From: Armigeres subalbatus | Lineage: Eukaryota > Arthropoda > Insecta > Diptera > Culicidae | Length of the DNA stretch: 64,000 bases | Reading direction: 5' to 3' | NCBI RefSeq assembly: GCF_024139115.2 | Contig: NC_085139.1 | Coordinates: 18,580,821 to 18,644,820 of the forward strand | Part shown: piece after piece, positions 43,363-53,792 of the stretch | How the letters are laid out: every line of letters begins with the position of its first letter | How positions within the stretch are numbered: position 1 is the first letter of the stretch | Notes under the pieces: model-generated | What the model was told of the DNA's origin: nothing | Databases searched by the model: none | The model's input: the letters and a program-made list of their open reading frames with translations, nothing else | Position numbers and translations under genes: made by a program

Positions 43363-44352
43363 ATGGCTCTAATTCGGAGTTTCGGTTTTGTTTGGATTTT
43401 CCTAATGATCCAGTCCGGTAAGTTACTTCCATTTCGGAGAGAGTTGTTTTTACTAGTGTTGTAATCTAATGCAGGGCAGGGCCAGAGTTTCGAATCGTAT
43501 GAAACCTCACACGTGGCTTTGATTGGTTGGACTCAGCCCAGTGGCACCATCAAGTTTGATTGCGCGGGATCGTACCTGGGGAAAAACATCATCTTGACCG
43601 GAGCACGCTGTCTGAAACGCGATGGTGCTCTTGCTGATGTTGTTCGGCTGGGAACGGCGATGGGATCGCCAATGGATTTTCACGTGGAAAACGTGACCAT
43701 CCATTACCGGTACCAGGCTGAATACTACTATCATAATATGGCGATCATTATCTTGAAAGAAGATCCTCAGAACGTGTCTGCCAAATTCAAACCCGCTTGC
43801 ATATACTCAAGACCCCCTCCGATTCCGGAAGGCAGGGTTCACTTGATGGGTAGAGATTCGACAGGGTCATACCTCAAGACGGAGCTGGATTTGGTCGATT
43901 CGGACAAGTGTCACGAATACTACAGTCCCACAAAAAAACTGAAGTACGGCGCATTATTAGTATGCTGTATGTGCGCTCGGAACGCTGAAGTCGCCAAGTG
44001 CGCAGTGAGTACATACTTGATTAAACGAGTGTAAAATTCAAGTGGTTGTTGATGATGATGCAATTTGACTTTTTTTTTAGACTGAGCTCGGTTCCCCGAT
44101 GCAGATCATCCTGGAGCGGAATGGAAAACGGGTTCCATTCTTGGTCGGGCAGAAAACGATCGGTCAGTCGTGCGGTTCGAAAGTGCCAGGCATTTATACC
44201 CGACTGAGCTCGGATGGGCATCTTCCCTGGATTGTCACGTTAGCTCGAATGGACTTCTACGATCATGACGGTGGGTGTTACTTTTGCATAGTTTGAATGT
44301 AATTTACATTTATTCGCTATTTATCATTTCAGCCTGCTTCGAAAAATATTAA
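43363..44352 (+). CDS. Catalytically dead serine protease homolog, single trypsin-like domain
   Basis: There are four exons with GT-AG introns: 43363-43417, 43475-44004, 44081-44270 and 44333-44352. The ATG at 43363 starts a signal peptide (MALIRSFGFVWIFLMIQSG). The mature part aligns along its length with domain 1 of the neighbouring proteases (VALIGWTQPSG, DVVRLG, KPACIY). The triad is lost: LTGARC has Arg for His, YHNMAIII has Asn for Asp, and TELGSPMQ has Leu at the Ser position. No zymogen cleavage motif is present. The protein ends in CFEKY, like CFARY of the orphan exons at 51.8 kb. The open frame and clean splice sites suggest a working pseudoprotease, perhaps a cofactor. Confidence 0.85.
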
Positions 44353-45618
44353 ATGATCGATTAATCATCGTCAAGACACCTATTTTTCTATTTTACATCA
44401 ATGATCTATTAAAATTAATTTATTGTAATTTTCATCGTACTATTAAATGATTAACCTGGTGGAGGTTTGTGATTATAATTGTTGCGCGACTCTAGATCAG
44501 ACATTTTGTATAATTTCATAACTTTTCTAGACAATTATTTAGTAGGTAGTAGCCATATAATGAAGGAAAACGTTCCATTGTTGCCTCTAATTATAATCTC
44601 CAATCAAATCATATTGGTTTTGAAATGTTGCTTCAGTTATGTTGGGTTAAATTTTATTTACGTCCAGATTTAATCATATAAAATCATTGTAACTTATTAT
44701 GCAACGTATGGACTGAGGTAATTTTTTTATACTTTTATTAGAAAAAAAAGTCGAACCAAATAATTATAGGTTAATTGTTTTTATTGTTGTTTTAAATAAC
44801 TGACACTGTTGCAATTGTGTTATAATCTTGTTTTACCTTTGTACTAGGGTTTATCCCCAACAATCCGTGTCTGTACAATACAAGAGAGGCAATATTACCA
44901 CTATTTGAGTACGGTTTTATAACTACATATTTTGGTCTTTTTTTTATTCTTGAGGCAGTTTTCATAGATCACAATTCCCTTCGTGTACTATCCTTATCTC
45001 ACCGACCGTGTCGGGCTTCGGTGTTTCTTTCACGCAGAGGGGAAGTACGGGTCTGCAGTAATGTGCAGGTACTTTCGAAAGCATCCGTGAGATGCTCAAG
45101 GAATTGGGTCAGATGGAAGTTGATCTCACCACTCCTCTCATTTTCCTACGATTAAAGCATTCATTGATCTCCTTCGACATGGGGACTGAACAACTTCCAT
45201 ATTCAAGCCATGTATATAACGTAATAAGACAGCGAGAAAAGCGCCTTCTCAGACAACCAAATAAAAAAAATTGTGGGCTCTTTGATTAATGTTGCATGAA
45301 AGGCACCCATGAAAGGAATTATTTGTTCTTGGTTTTAAATTTTTGTTTTTTTTTAATTATTTTAATGGATATATGGAAAGAACAATGAATGATCGATAAA
45401 TTAATCATATTTCCTTTATTCACCCAGTAGTAGGTGGTAATATACACAATAATAAAGCAGATATTGCACACTTCCATGCAGTGTCACGGAACAAATATTT
45501 TTTGAGATTTTTGTAGCATGCCATTCATTCTTCGCGTTTCCTTAGAGAATGAGAGGGGCAAATATGTAAACATCGCGTGACATCTCTCCTTAATATTGAG
45601 AAATTACAGTACCGCCAA
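44353..45618. other. 3' flank of the pseudoprotease gene and AT-rich DNA
   Basis: An ATTAAA (44408) may serve as a poly(A) signal. A GC-richer piece at 45000-45150 has no recognisable product. Nothing else is supported. Confidence 0.4.
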
Positions 45619-46347
45619 CAGGGGTGTCATTGGGCCAAAATGTGGTATGTTCTAAGTAAATGTTACAAAACTCTAGTAGATAACATTGGAATCAAGTGTT
45701 TATTAGTTTGGAACAAGCTTGAATAATAAATTTACCACTGTGTGGTGAAAAAATAATAAATAAGGGAAATTCTTCAATGTTATATGTTGTTCAAAATTGG
45801 CCCATTCTCACCCCTCACAGGGGGTGACATTGGGCCAAATGAAATAAAGTTCAACGGTGACGATGCCTAGATTCAATCGTTCATTGTAAATAATTGCCTA
45901 CATTACGGCTTTTACCAACTATGTATGGAAAACCGACCAAAGGCTTGGCCCAATCTCACCCCTTTTTAGCGTGCATTGCTCGTTGCTACGAAAAACCAGA
46001 ACCGCTACATAAAATATCCATAAAATTCGATAAAACAACAACAGATTATCGTAACATGATAACCAAGTATCCATCGATCTAAAAACTAGTTATGTAATAG
46101 ATTTGTGGGGCATTACTGACACTATTTTAATACGGGTTCATTCGATCAATAGTTTTACATTCAAATTCCAAGCATTATGGTACGAGCACAATTAGTTCTT
46201 AGTGATTTCCTAGACGTGAATTTTAATATAATTTCTAACCGTTTGAAGTTTTCATCAAAATTGTAACAGTTTCTGAGATATTAGGTGTGGAAACATTTTT
46301 CGTTGTTGGCCCAATCTTACCCCCTAGGCCCAATGTCACCCCGAACG
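45619..46347. mobile_element. MITE with GGGGTG(A/T)CATTGGGCC termini, about 730 bp
   Basis: GGGGTGTCATTGGGCCAAAA (45620) is mirrored by GGCCCAATGTCACCCC (46331-46346). Four further copies of the motif lie inside in both orientations (near 45799, 45823, 45947 and 46312). Subterminal repeats of the termini are common in MITEs. No transposase. The target duplication is not clear. Confidence 0.65.
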
Positions 46348-46369
46348 ACGGTACTAGCTGTTCAAAAGT

Positions 46370-47985
46370 GCCATGTTTCGTCGAACACTATTTGTCCAAC
46401 ACTTTTGAAACAGCAGCGCGTACGGACGTGATTTTTGATTGCGCATTTTTCCAAGTGTTTTTTCTCGTTCGTTGGTTGTGTTTACGTTTTCGTGGACTGC
46501 CAGTGGCCGTGCACAAGATCGCTCGTCACGACAAGGCGAGGAGATATCGTGACCAGCTTTACCTGGTTTATCTGGAGCACGGTTCCACCACCTGGAAGGA
46601 CCTGAAGCTGGTCGGCATTAAGAATTACACCGTCGTTGACTGGGAAGCCTGTGCATCGCGATGATACGCAGTTACGCTTCAACTTCAGGCACGACACCAG
46701 GAGCTGCCGCATGAAGCCGCGCTGCAACAAGTGTGGCGAACTCCACCCGACCGACGAGTGCGACAAGATGGAAATGGCCGATCCTAAGTGCGCAACGCGA
46801 CAAACTTCGGGTCACCAAAAAGGGCCGCCCAAAGCGAGCGAAGTTCCTGGAAATCCGGAAGAAGGGTTCCACCAGGACCCTGCCGAAGAAAAACCGTGCT
46901 CCTGCACTCAACGAGGCGAACTATTCAGCCATGGTGGCTTCATCCTCCAGTGAATAGCCCCCGCTCCCTCCTCATGGATTCCGTTGGCAGCTAGAGAACG
47001 AAAATGTCCCATCGAAAGAATCTGCTCCACTCTACACCCCGGAGCAACTGATGCCGATATAATGGTGTGGTCGTATACCAGAAGTTCACATCACTTTCCG
47101 GTGGTGACGGCAGTGGGCTCCTCGGTTAATCGACATCAGCAGTCCCGCAGAATCTACCATTGAGTCGATGGGGTCGATGACAACATGGACTACCAGCGTC
47201 AGCCGCCCACACCGGAGGAAATCGACGAGCAACTGTATGCTATCCAAGATTCGCTGGCACAGGCCCGTGGAATACACGTCCCAACGGCACGCTGGGAGCA
47301 TATTAACAACATCCATTTTACTCCTAACGACTTCTCGGAGGAGTTGGAGATCTCAGCTGACGAATTGATTGCCTATATCGAATCATCGAAAAACATTAAG
47401 GCCCCAGGCTTCGACAGCATTCTGAATCTCAAGCTCAAACACATGAATGCTCCGTTCTTCAAGCATCTTTCGCTGATCTTTAATCAAAGTCTCCGGCTCA
47501 GCTACTTCTATCGTCCTGGAAGTCAACGAAAGTCATCCCTATCCGGAAGTCTATGGCATGATGTACAAACTAAAACGCTACAATCTTCCCAGCTACTTGT
47601 TGAAAATCATCAACAATTACCTGTCGGCGATGACATTCCATGTAATCAGCGGAGCTTGTTCCGATGCGCATGACATCATCACAGGCGTCCCCCAAGGAAG
47701 CATCCTCGGGCCCCTGCTGTTCAACCTGTTCACCTCTGACATGCCAGAACCTCCAGAAGGCGGCATTCTGTCTCTGTTTGCAGATGACACCTCCATCATC
47801 GTCTTCAAAAGCAGAGTGATAAGAGCGTTTGTGGCAAAACTCCAACGAGGCCTGGATGCCCTGACAGAGTACCTCATCAGCTGGAAGATCTGTATCAACG
47901 CGATGAAGATCCATGTCATCAATCAATGGAAAATACAAAACGGTATAAATAGCATTCTTTTAGCAACACTAATAACATAACATCA
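46370..47985 (+). mobile_element. Jockey-like LINE remnant
   Basis: An ORF1 part (46480-46960) shows YLEHGSTTWKDLKLVGIKNY, then the zinc-knuckle region RSCRMKPRCNKCGELH in a shifted frame. An ORF2 part (47185-47530, then 47558-47940) shows polymerase segments KAPGFDSILN, GVPQGSILGPLLFN and LFADDTS. The endonuclease and part of the polymerase are deleted, and there are stops and frame shifts. Confidence 0.7.
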
Positions 47986-48558
47986 AACACTTTTTTTCAT
48001 GAGTTTTAGATTCCTGCATTATGTTTGAATATATTTGAACAATATTTTGGAGCTCTTTGGAAAAATCAATAAAAAAAACGGGTTGAATGGAGGATATTTT
48101 AGATTACGACGGGACAGCAAAATAAGGGCCAACAACGGGACTGTCCCGTTAAACACAGTGCGTATAATCAGCCTATCAATAATTCGATTGTTTTAAAAGC
48201 TACAATCCTGATTGTTGCTTCTGGTGAAGGATGCAATCATCCTTTGTCACACCTAACCATTAAATCTTCGGAACATTACTGCAATTTGCTACAATAATAA
48301 AAAGAAAACATTGACGAAATGAAATCGATCAATGCAGTAACGCCCCTTTGATTCTCAGCGCCAGATATAGCAGTTAGGTTATCAAATTTTCAAACTAAAT
48401 AATGTCTCCTAAAGGCAAATTTGCTAAATTAGACATACGACAAACTTTTTTTTTTGCTTATGAATAATTAAAACAAAATCATAACAAAAGCTAAATGGCT
48501 AAAAGATCAAACACTTAAACTGTATTTGATCGAATTGGGGAAGGCCTATTCTGCCTTT
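47986..48558. other. AT-rich non-coding stretch
   Basis: Nothing recognisable. Confidence 0.4.
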
Positions 48559-49490
48559 ATACACATAAATGTCATTTGGCTGAAAGGGTTATTTGGCCGA
48601 AAGGGTCCTTTAGCCGGAAGGGTCGTTTGGCCGAAAAGGTCCTTTGGCCTAGCCACCCTATAACCAGAGACCGGCGGAGTGAAAAACTGTCGAAATGGCA
48701 ATGTATGAAAATGCATGATATCGTGAAAATAATACTGGCAACACTTGCACTTCTTGCTTGCTTCTTATGGATGCAAAAAGTAAACAAGTCGAATTGGAAC
48801 CGCTTTTGACAGTTCGATTGGAAACAAGATGGCGTCTTCGCCGATCTCTTATTGTAGTATTTCTAGTTTGGCCGAAGGGGTCATTAGGCCGAAAGGGTCA
48901 TTTGGCCAAAAGGATCGTTTGGCCGAAAGGGTCATTTGGCCGAAAGGGTCATTAGGCCGAAAAGGTCGTTTGGCCGAAAGGGTCATTCGGCCGAAAGGGT
49001 TGTTAGGCCGAAAGGGTCGTTTTGCCGAAAAAATGATTAGACCGAAAGGGTCGTTTGGCCAAAAGGGTTATTTGGCCGAAAGGGTCATCCGGCCAATTTC
49101 TCAATTCTCTAAATGACCTTTTCGGCCAAATGACCTATGCGGCCAAATGACCCTTTCGGTCTAATTACCCTTTTGGCCAAATGAACCTTTCGGCCAAACG
49201 ACCCTTTCGGCCAAATAACCTTTTCGGCCTATTGACCCCTTCGGCCAAACCATATTTTCGGCCAAATGACCTTTTTGGCCAAATTGCCATTCCGGCCTAA
49301 TGACCCTTACGGCCAAATGACCCCTTCGGCCAAACGACCCTTTCGGCCTAATGACCCTTTCGGTCAAACGACCCTTTCGGCCATAAGACCCTTTTGGCCA
49401 AATGACCCTTGCGCCCATATGGGTTTCGGCCTAATGGTTTGTTTAGCCTAGTGGCATTCGGTCGAATCGGTTTCGGCCAAACGACTCTTC
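48559..49490. repeat. 17-bp minisatellite in head-to-head (palindromic) arrangement
   Basis: Units of 17 bp, consensus ATTTGGCCGAAAGGGTC, run in plus orientation at 48568-48655 and 48877-49095. They then run in the opposite orientation (AAATGACCCTTTCGGCC) from about 49112 to 49485, some 35-40 units in total. A unique 220-bp piece separates the first two blocks. The arms could form a long hairpin. Because 17 is not a multiple of three, all frames stay open in part, giving fortuitous Lys/Arg/Gly-rich peptides. Old relatives lie at 19.9 and 20.9-21.3 kb. Confidence 0.85.
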
Positions 49491-50030
49491 CCCCAGCAAC
49501 TTATATGTGACCGAGTTTGATTATACATACATGAGTCACAGAAACTTCTGTCCAACATGTGTGCTGCTCGGGTTGGTTTTCTTTGCATGCATGAAAGGGA
49601 AGATCCATTAATAACGTTACGCAAAAATTGATAATTTTCAACCCTCCCTCCCCCTATGTCACACTTTTTGTATGAAGTGTCTGAAAATTTTGTATATCGT
49701 CACACTTCAGGCAACCCCCTTCCCCTCTAAGCGTTACGTAATTTATGAATGTTCCCTGAGCTAGAATTCACATCATAATGGGCTGAGAGTGAAAGAAGCC
49801 AATTGCATTAGCTTGACAGTTTCACCACAGTGAATCAGACGTCTTACTTAACACTTTTTCCATCGTTCATCTTTTTAACGGTAAATTCATTTTTTTGTAG
49901 GTTTCCACTTCCATTGAATTTGCATGTGTTTGACGTTTGCATACTACCGCCATCTAGTTGCCACTTGTCCACACACAGCGCATTTAGCAATGGGCGATAA
50001 TGTTTCCATTACGATGATTTTGATTGCATC
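49491..50030. other. Non-coding stretch with a common mosquito-type repeat (about 49600-49745)
   Basis: AACGTTACGCAAAAATTG (49613) and, inverted, TAAGCGTTACGTAATT (49729) frame a pyrimidine-rich segment (CCCTCCCTCCCCC, then CCCCCTTCCCC). The form is that of a short inverted-repeat element. The rest is unassigned. Confidence 0.45.
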
Positions 50031-50039
50031 TTGTTCTAA

Positions 50040-50410
50040 GTGAGACGTCTGAATCTCTGTGGTTGCATCATGACAAAGTGGCAGCTTATTATTATTCGTG
50101 ATTTGTCTCACGAGCAATTGTTGCAAAAAGATATTTCTATCGCCCTGGAAGTGTCTCTATGGACCGTGGAATGGGTTTTTTGTCGGCGGAAACATATCGT
50201 CCAAGGTCAGCTCGGATTCCGAGGGTTATCAAGGCCAATACGCCTCAGACAAACTATGCAGCAAGTAGAAACTCGATCGAATCGGATTTGTTTGAAAGTA
50301 TCGTTCTTCCGTAAACAAGAAGCTTGGGAAGAATCAGCCTCAACATCGTATATCGCTTTGTAAGCACTGGGCCAAAGATGGACCGCTTGCACAGAAACGA
50401 TGTTGCTTTT
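50040..50410 (+). pseudogene. Possible Tc1-type transposase N-terminal remnant
   Basis: A 107-codon frame (50040-50363) has a helix-turn-helix-like segment (LIIIRDLSHEQLLQKDISIA, then VSLWTV), followed by RPIRLRQTMQQVE and, after a stop, ALGQRWTA. This is reminiscent of DNA-binding parts of Tc1/mariner transposases. No catalytic segment follows. Low confidence. Confidence 0.3.
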
Positions 50411-50602
50411 ATCTACGCTGTCTCCGGTATGAAGAACTGATCAATTCACGTAACTTAGAAAAATAAATGTGTTGTCTCAAAAAGGTCCGATTAGTATCTA
50501 CTTAAACATCTGCTGACAGGTCGTTGTCACTCGGCGTATACTTTTTGCTTTTATTGTACTATAACACGGCTTCGTGACCGTGCGATTAGCGGCGTCACTT
50601 AC

Positions 50603-50760
50603 CTAGACGCATATGCTGTGGAGTATGGTTTCCATTCCCGCCCCGGTGAGCAGAAAACTTTACGTGAAGCGGAAACCACTGGTCCACTGGGTGTTGTGTA
50701 AATGTCCTGTCCGTTGTCTAATACTAGATGTTAAGTGTTCAGTCTGTGCGACCTTACATT
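50603..50760 (+). repeat. Dispersed repeat A, copy 2
   Basis: This is the partner of 15310-15440, with an extra piece (AACCACTGGTCCACTGGGTG) in the middle. Confidence 0.55.
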
Positions 50761-50879
50761 TTTTACTTCAAAAACGAACATCAATGGCGGTATGGCGGTT
50801 CTGGCAACGAGTGCACGCCAAGTTGTCCAGCTCCGGTTATCCTCAAATCCAGGAAGAAGATTGGTCGTCCTAAAATATT

Positions 50880-51260
50880 AATGTCCTGGAGTTGACCAAC
50901 TACCAGGGAAGCTACTTAAATATGGTGATGAGACACTGACTTGCGGGGGGAGGGGGAGGTCTGCACTGGCTAGCTGAAATGGTTGGATGGTGGCATTTGT
51001 TCCAAAAGGGGATATGCTGAAATGAAGCAACTATAGTCAAATCACATTGCCGTACGCCACCTACAAGGTGCTTTTTCGAATTTTATGCCGTCGACTTGCA
51101 CCAATTGCGAGAGAGCTCGTATGGCAGTACTAGGCGGGATCCACGGACGAACGCACTACCAATTTTTACTACGACTCATTCCTATTTCGCTTTTATTCCA
51201 TGCTTGGAAAAGTCACACGTGTGGTCAAATAATGTCACCGAAAGGTTGAAATGCTTTCTC
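50880..51260 (+). mobile_element. RTE-like reverse transcriptase fragment
   Basis: Broken frames give FQKGDM..SNYSQITLPYATYKV, LFRILCRRLAPIARELV, and a later AGSTDERTT segment. These match the early fingers region of RTE-type polymerases. A stop and a frame change show decay. It may come from the same family as the C-terminal pieces at 130-235 and 20403-20790. Confidence 0.6.
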
Positions 51261-51775
51261 TCTCACGAATCAGTGATAAACTTGTTCGGATATTGGACAA
51301 CATAGAATGGGGAAAAACAAAAAAATATGCATGCACATGAAAGGTATTTGGAACAGGTTTAATGAAATCGGAAATTTCGATGCGATGCACTCGGCTATCA
51401 ACGTTGTTCAGATACAGTTAAGTAATTTTTCTATGACTCGCAAGAATAGCTATCTGTTGATGTAGCAATTATAGTTTAATTGACTGTAATGTAGAAGTAT
51501 TATAGTGATGTTTTTTACTGACGATGGGACATGCGGTATTTCTGGCTAAAGTTCTACTTAAACGACTGTGCGGATTAGTCAGCAGTGCACGGTGCAGAAC
51601 TTATAGTCTTAATCATTTTTCCTATAATTTATGCCAACGGATGTGGTGATATTCGATTAAATCTGTGCAAGGCGATGTGTTCCCCAATTTCATTATATCA
51701 ATTCGTATTACTTCATCCAAATGGTGCTAATGACTAACAACACGCGGCGCTGTCACGGCAGCTGTAGGCCATCAC
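51261..51775. other. AT-rich non-coding stretch
   Basis: Nothing recognisable. It would be the 3' flank of the minus-strand protease exons. Confidence 0.35.
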
Positions 51776-52043
51776 TCAGTAGCGTGCGAAACACTCTGCA
51801 AGAAAGAAGCGATAGAATCAATTAAATTAGTTTGCAAAACAAATAAATCCCCGTTTAGCGACCTGCTTCGTCGAGATTCATTCCGGTGACGGTTTCCAGC
51901 CACTCGAAGTACGATCCGTAGCGGGTGTAAATTGCTGGCGCGTTGGTCCCGCATGATTTTCCGATCGACTTGTGACCCACTAGGTAGGGCACCTCTTTGC
52001 CGGATCCACGGTAGATGATTTGCAGTGGAGAGCTGTGTAGATC
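51776..52043 (-). CDS. Terminal exons of a fourth serine protease homolog (5' part missing)
   Basis: Exon 52043-51863 follows a good acceptor (CCCATATAG). It reads DLHSSPLQIIYRGSGKEV, then VGHKSIGKSCGTNAPAIYTR and SYFEWLETVTG. A GT donor (51862) and a TTTCTTGCAG acceptor join it to the last exon, 51795-51776, which ends ECFARY and a stop. The exon plan matches the last two exons of the pseudoprotease at 43363-44352. At the active-site position (S of GDSGGP) it has His, so the product would be inactive. No exon for the N-terminal two thirds is seen up to 64 kb, so it is either a long-intron gene or a truncated pseudogene. Confidence 0.7.
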
Positions 52044-52398
52044 CTATATGGGAGATGAATGAATGCAGTAGGCGTAATTAAAAACAATTTCAATAGTAAT
52101 AGCCACAGCCTGGAGGCAAAATAATCACATTAAAACTATGGTAATTTCATATAAGAGGTCAAGTTTCTACAATTCTACATTCGAGGTCGACTAACGCGTG
52201 TGTGATAAGATGCAAAAAATGTAATTTCCGACCATTTTTCCGTAAGCTTCAATTCTTAATAAATTCATCATAACATTGGTTCAAACTACAGCGGCAAATA
52301 GGACAACGTTTATGAAGATGTTGCAGGGGTAAATAGTTACATTTTTGGTTTGCATATAGGAAGAGTTATTTATCGCATGGCATGTTAAACAAACCATA
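52044..52398. other. Intron or flank of the orphan protease exons
   Basis: AT-rich, with no exon recognisable. Confidence 0.35.
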
Positions 52399-53566
52399 GA
52401 GTAATTCTCGCTGAAACCGGGCCACTATTTGCACGAGGTTCTTAAAATGCCTAAATTTATATTCTTTTGAAAGCTTTCGGCAAGTATATAAAGGATCCGA
52501 GTTAAATTCTTCAGAAAGATGAACCCCTCGTTAGTTATACACGAAATCATTTTAATGGAGCCCTCGATTTTTGTCAATTCTTGACTCACCAAAACTGTCA
52601 TAGCTCCAACATTTCTAAACCGATCATTGAGATCAGCATATCGTTGGAAAGAGGAAGAATGTATCCTCAATTTGCAATAATAATAAAATATAAGCAGCCA
52701 TATTGAATTTGGCCCCCATCTTGGATTTCTTTTTGAAAACTATTTTTCCGCCAGTTTGCAACCACCGATTTAGAATATTAATACATCGATGAAAAGCTTA
52801 GCTTATATTGTGTGTTGTGTCCGAAAATCTCAGATGTATGTTTTTCCTATCAAAAGTTATGTACGAATTACCAATACCAAAATTCTTGAATGATTTAATA
52901 CAATAACTTGAATACGGCTCAGTTATGCTCAAAACTTTTGAGCCCTTCAAATAAAATGCTGTTGTAGATATGCTTTTCATTTTTGAAACATATTTGGCTT
53001 AGAATAGTGTATGTCAAGGAACTGTCGTCGTAGTACCATATTAACCATAAAAATAATGTTCGTTGGTCAGATGGGCCTTCAAAATATAATTTGGTAAATC
53101 GTACATAACTTTTGATAGAAAAAACATACACCTGAGATTTTCGGACACAAGACACAATATAAGCTAAGCTTCCCATCGATGTATTAATATTCAAAATCGG
53201 TGGTTGCGAACCTGGCGGAAAAATAGTTTTTAAAAAGAAATTCAAGATGGCGGCCAAATTCAATATGGCTGCTTATATTTTTATTATTGCAAATTGAGGA
53301 TACACTCTTCCTCTTTCCAACGATGTGCTGATCTCTATGATCGGTTTAGAAATTTTGGAGTTATGACAGTTTTGGTGAGTCAAGAATTGACAAAAATCGA
53401 GGGCTCCATTAAAATGATTTCGTGTATAACTAACGAGGGGTTCATCTTTCTGAAGAATTTAACTCGGATCCTTTATATACTCGTCGAAAGCTTCCGAAAG
53501 AATATAAATTTAGGCATTTTTAAGAACCTCGTGCAAATAGTGGCCCGGTTTCAGCGAGAATTACTC
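52399..53566. mobile_element. Long inverted-repeat (foldback-type) element, 1.17 kb
   Basis: Two arms of about 580 bp (52399-52980 and 52990-53566) are inverted copies with high identity. The outer ends are GAGTAATTCTCGCTGA and TCAGCGAGAATTACTC. The two mirror-image reading frames starting MRIHSSSFQR are by-products. No transposase and no clear target duplication. A transcript across it would form a long hairpin. Confidence 0.8.
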
Positions 53567-53790
53567 CATATCAAATAACCAAGATAAAACTTTGAATATC
53601 TAAATTTAATTTAAAAATAACTGATATTCCAAAACTTTTTTTTTCCTTTTCATTATTTTGATAATAAAGAGCTTTTCAAAAAATATACCTAATTTTACAA
53701 AAGGCTCTCGTAATCTTAATTGGTTTTTATTAATTTATTAAATTTGTTCAGTGCAAATAGAATGAGTTAAATTGTTGGACTAAGTTGTAA
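53567..53790. other. AT-rich spacer
   Basis: Nothing recognisable. Confidence 0.35.
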
Positions 53791-53792
53791 AA

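Noticed and set aside
48576..49451. Several Lys/Arg/Gly-rich open frames as repeat proteins
   Set aside because: They follow the 17-bp minisatellite in every frame and on both strands, as expected when the unit lacks stop codons.
48559..49490. CRISPR array
   Set aside because: Units are contiguous without unique spacers, the orientation flips in the middle, and the genome is eukaryotic.
52425..53578. Two similar proteins starting MRIHSSSFQR
   Set aside because: They are mirror readings of the two arms of one inverted repeat, with no homology to known proteins and no start or splice context.
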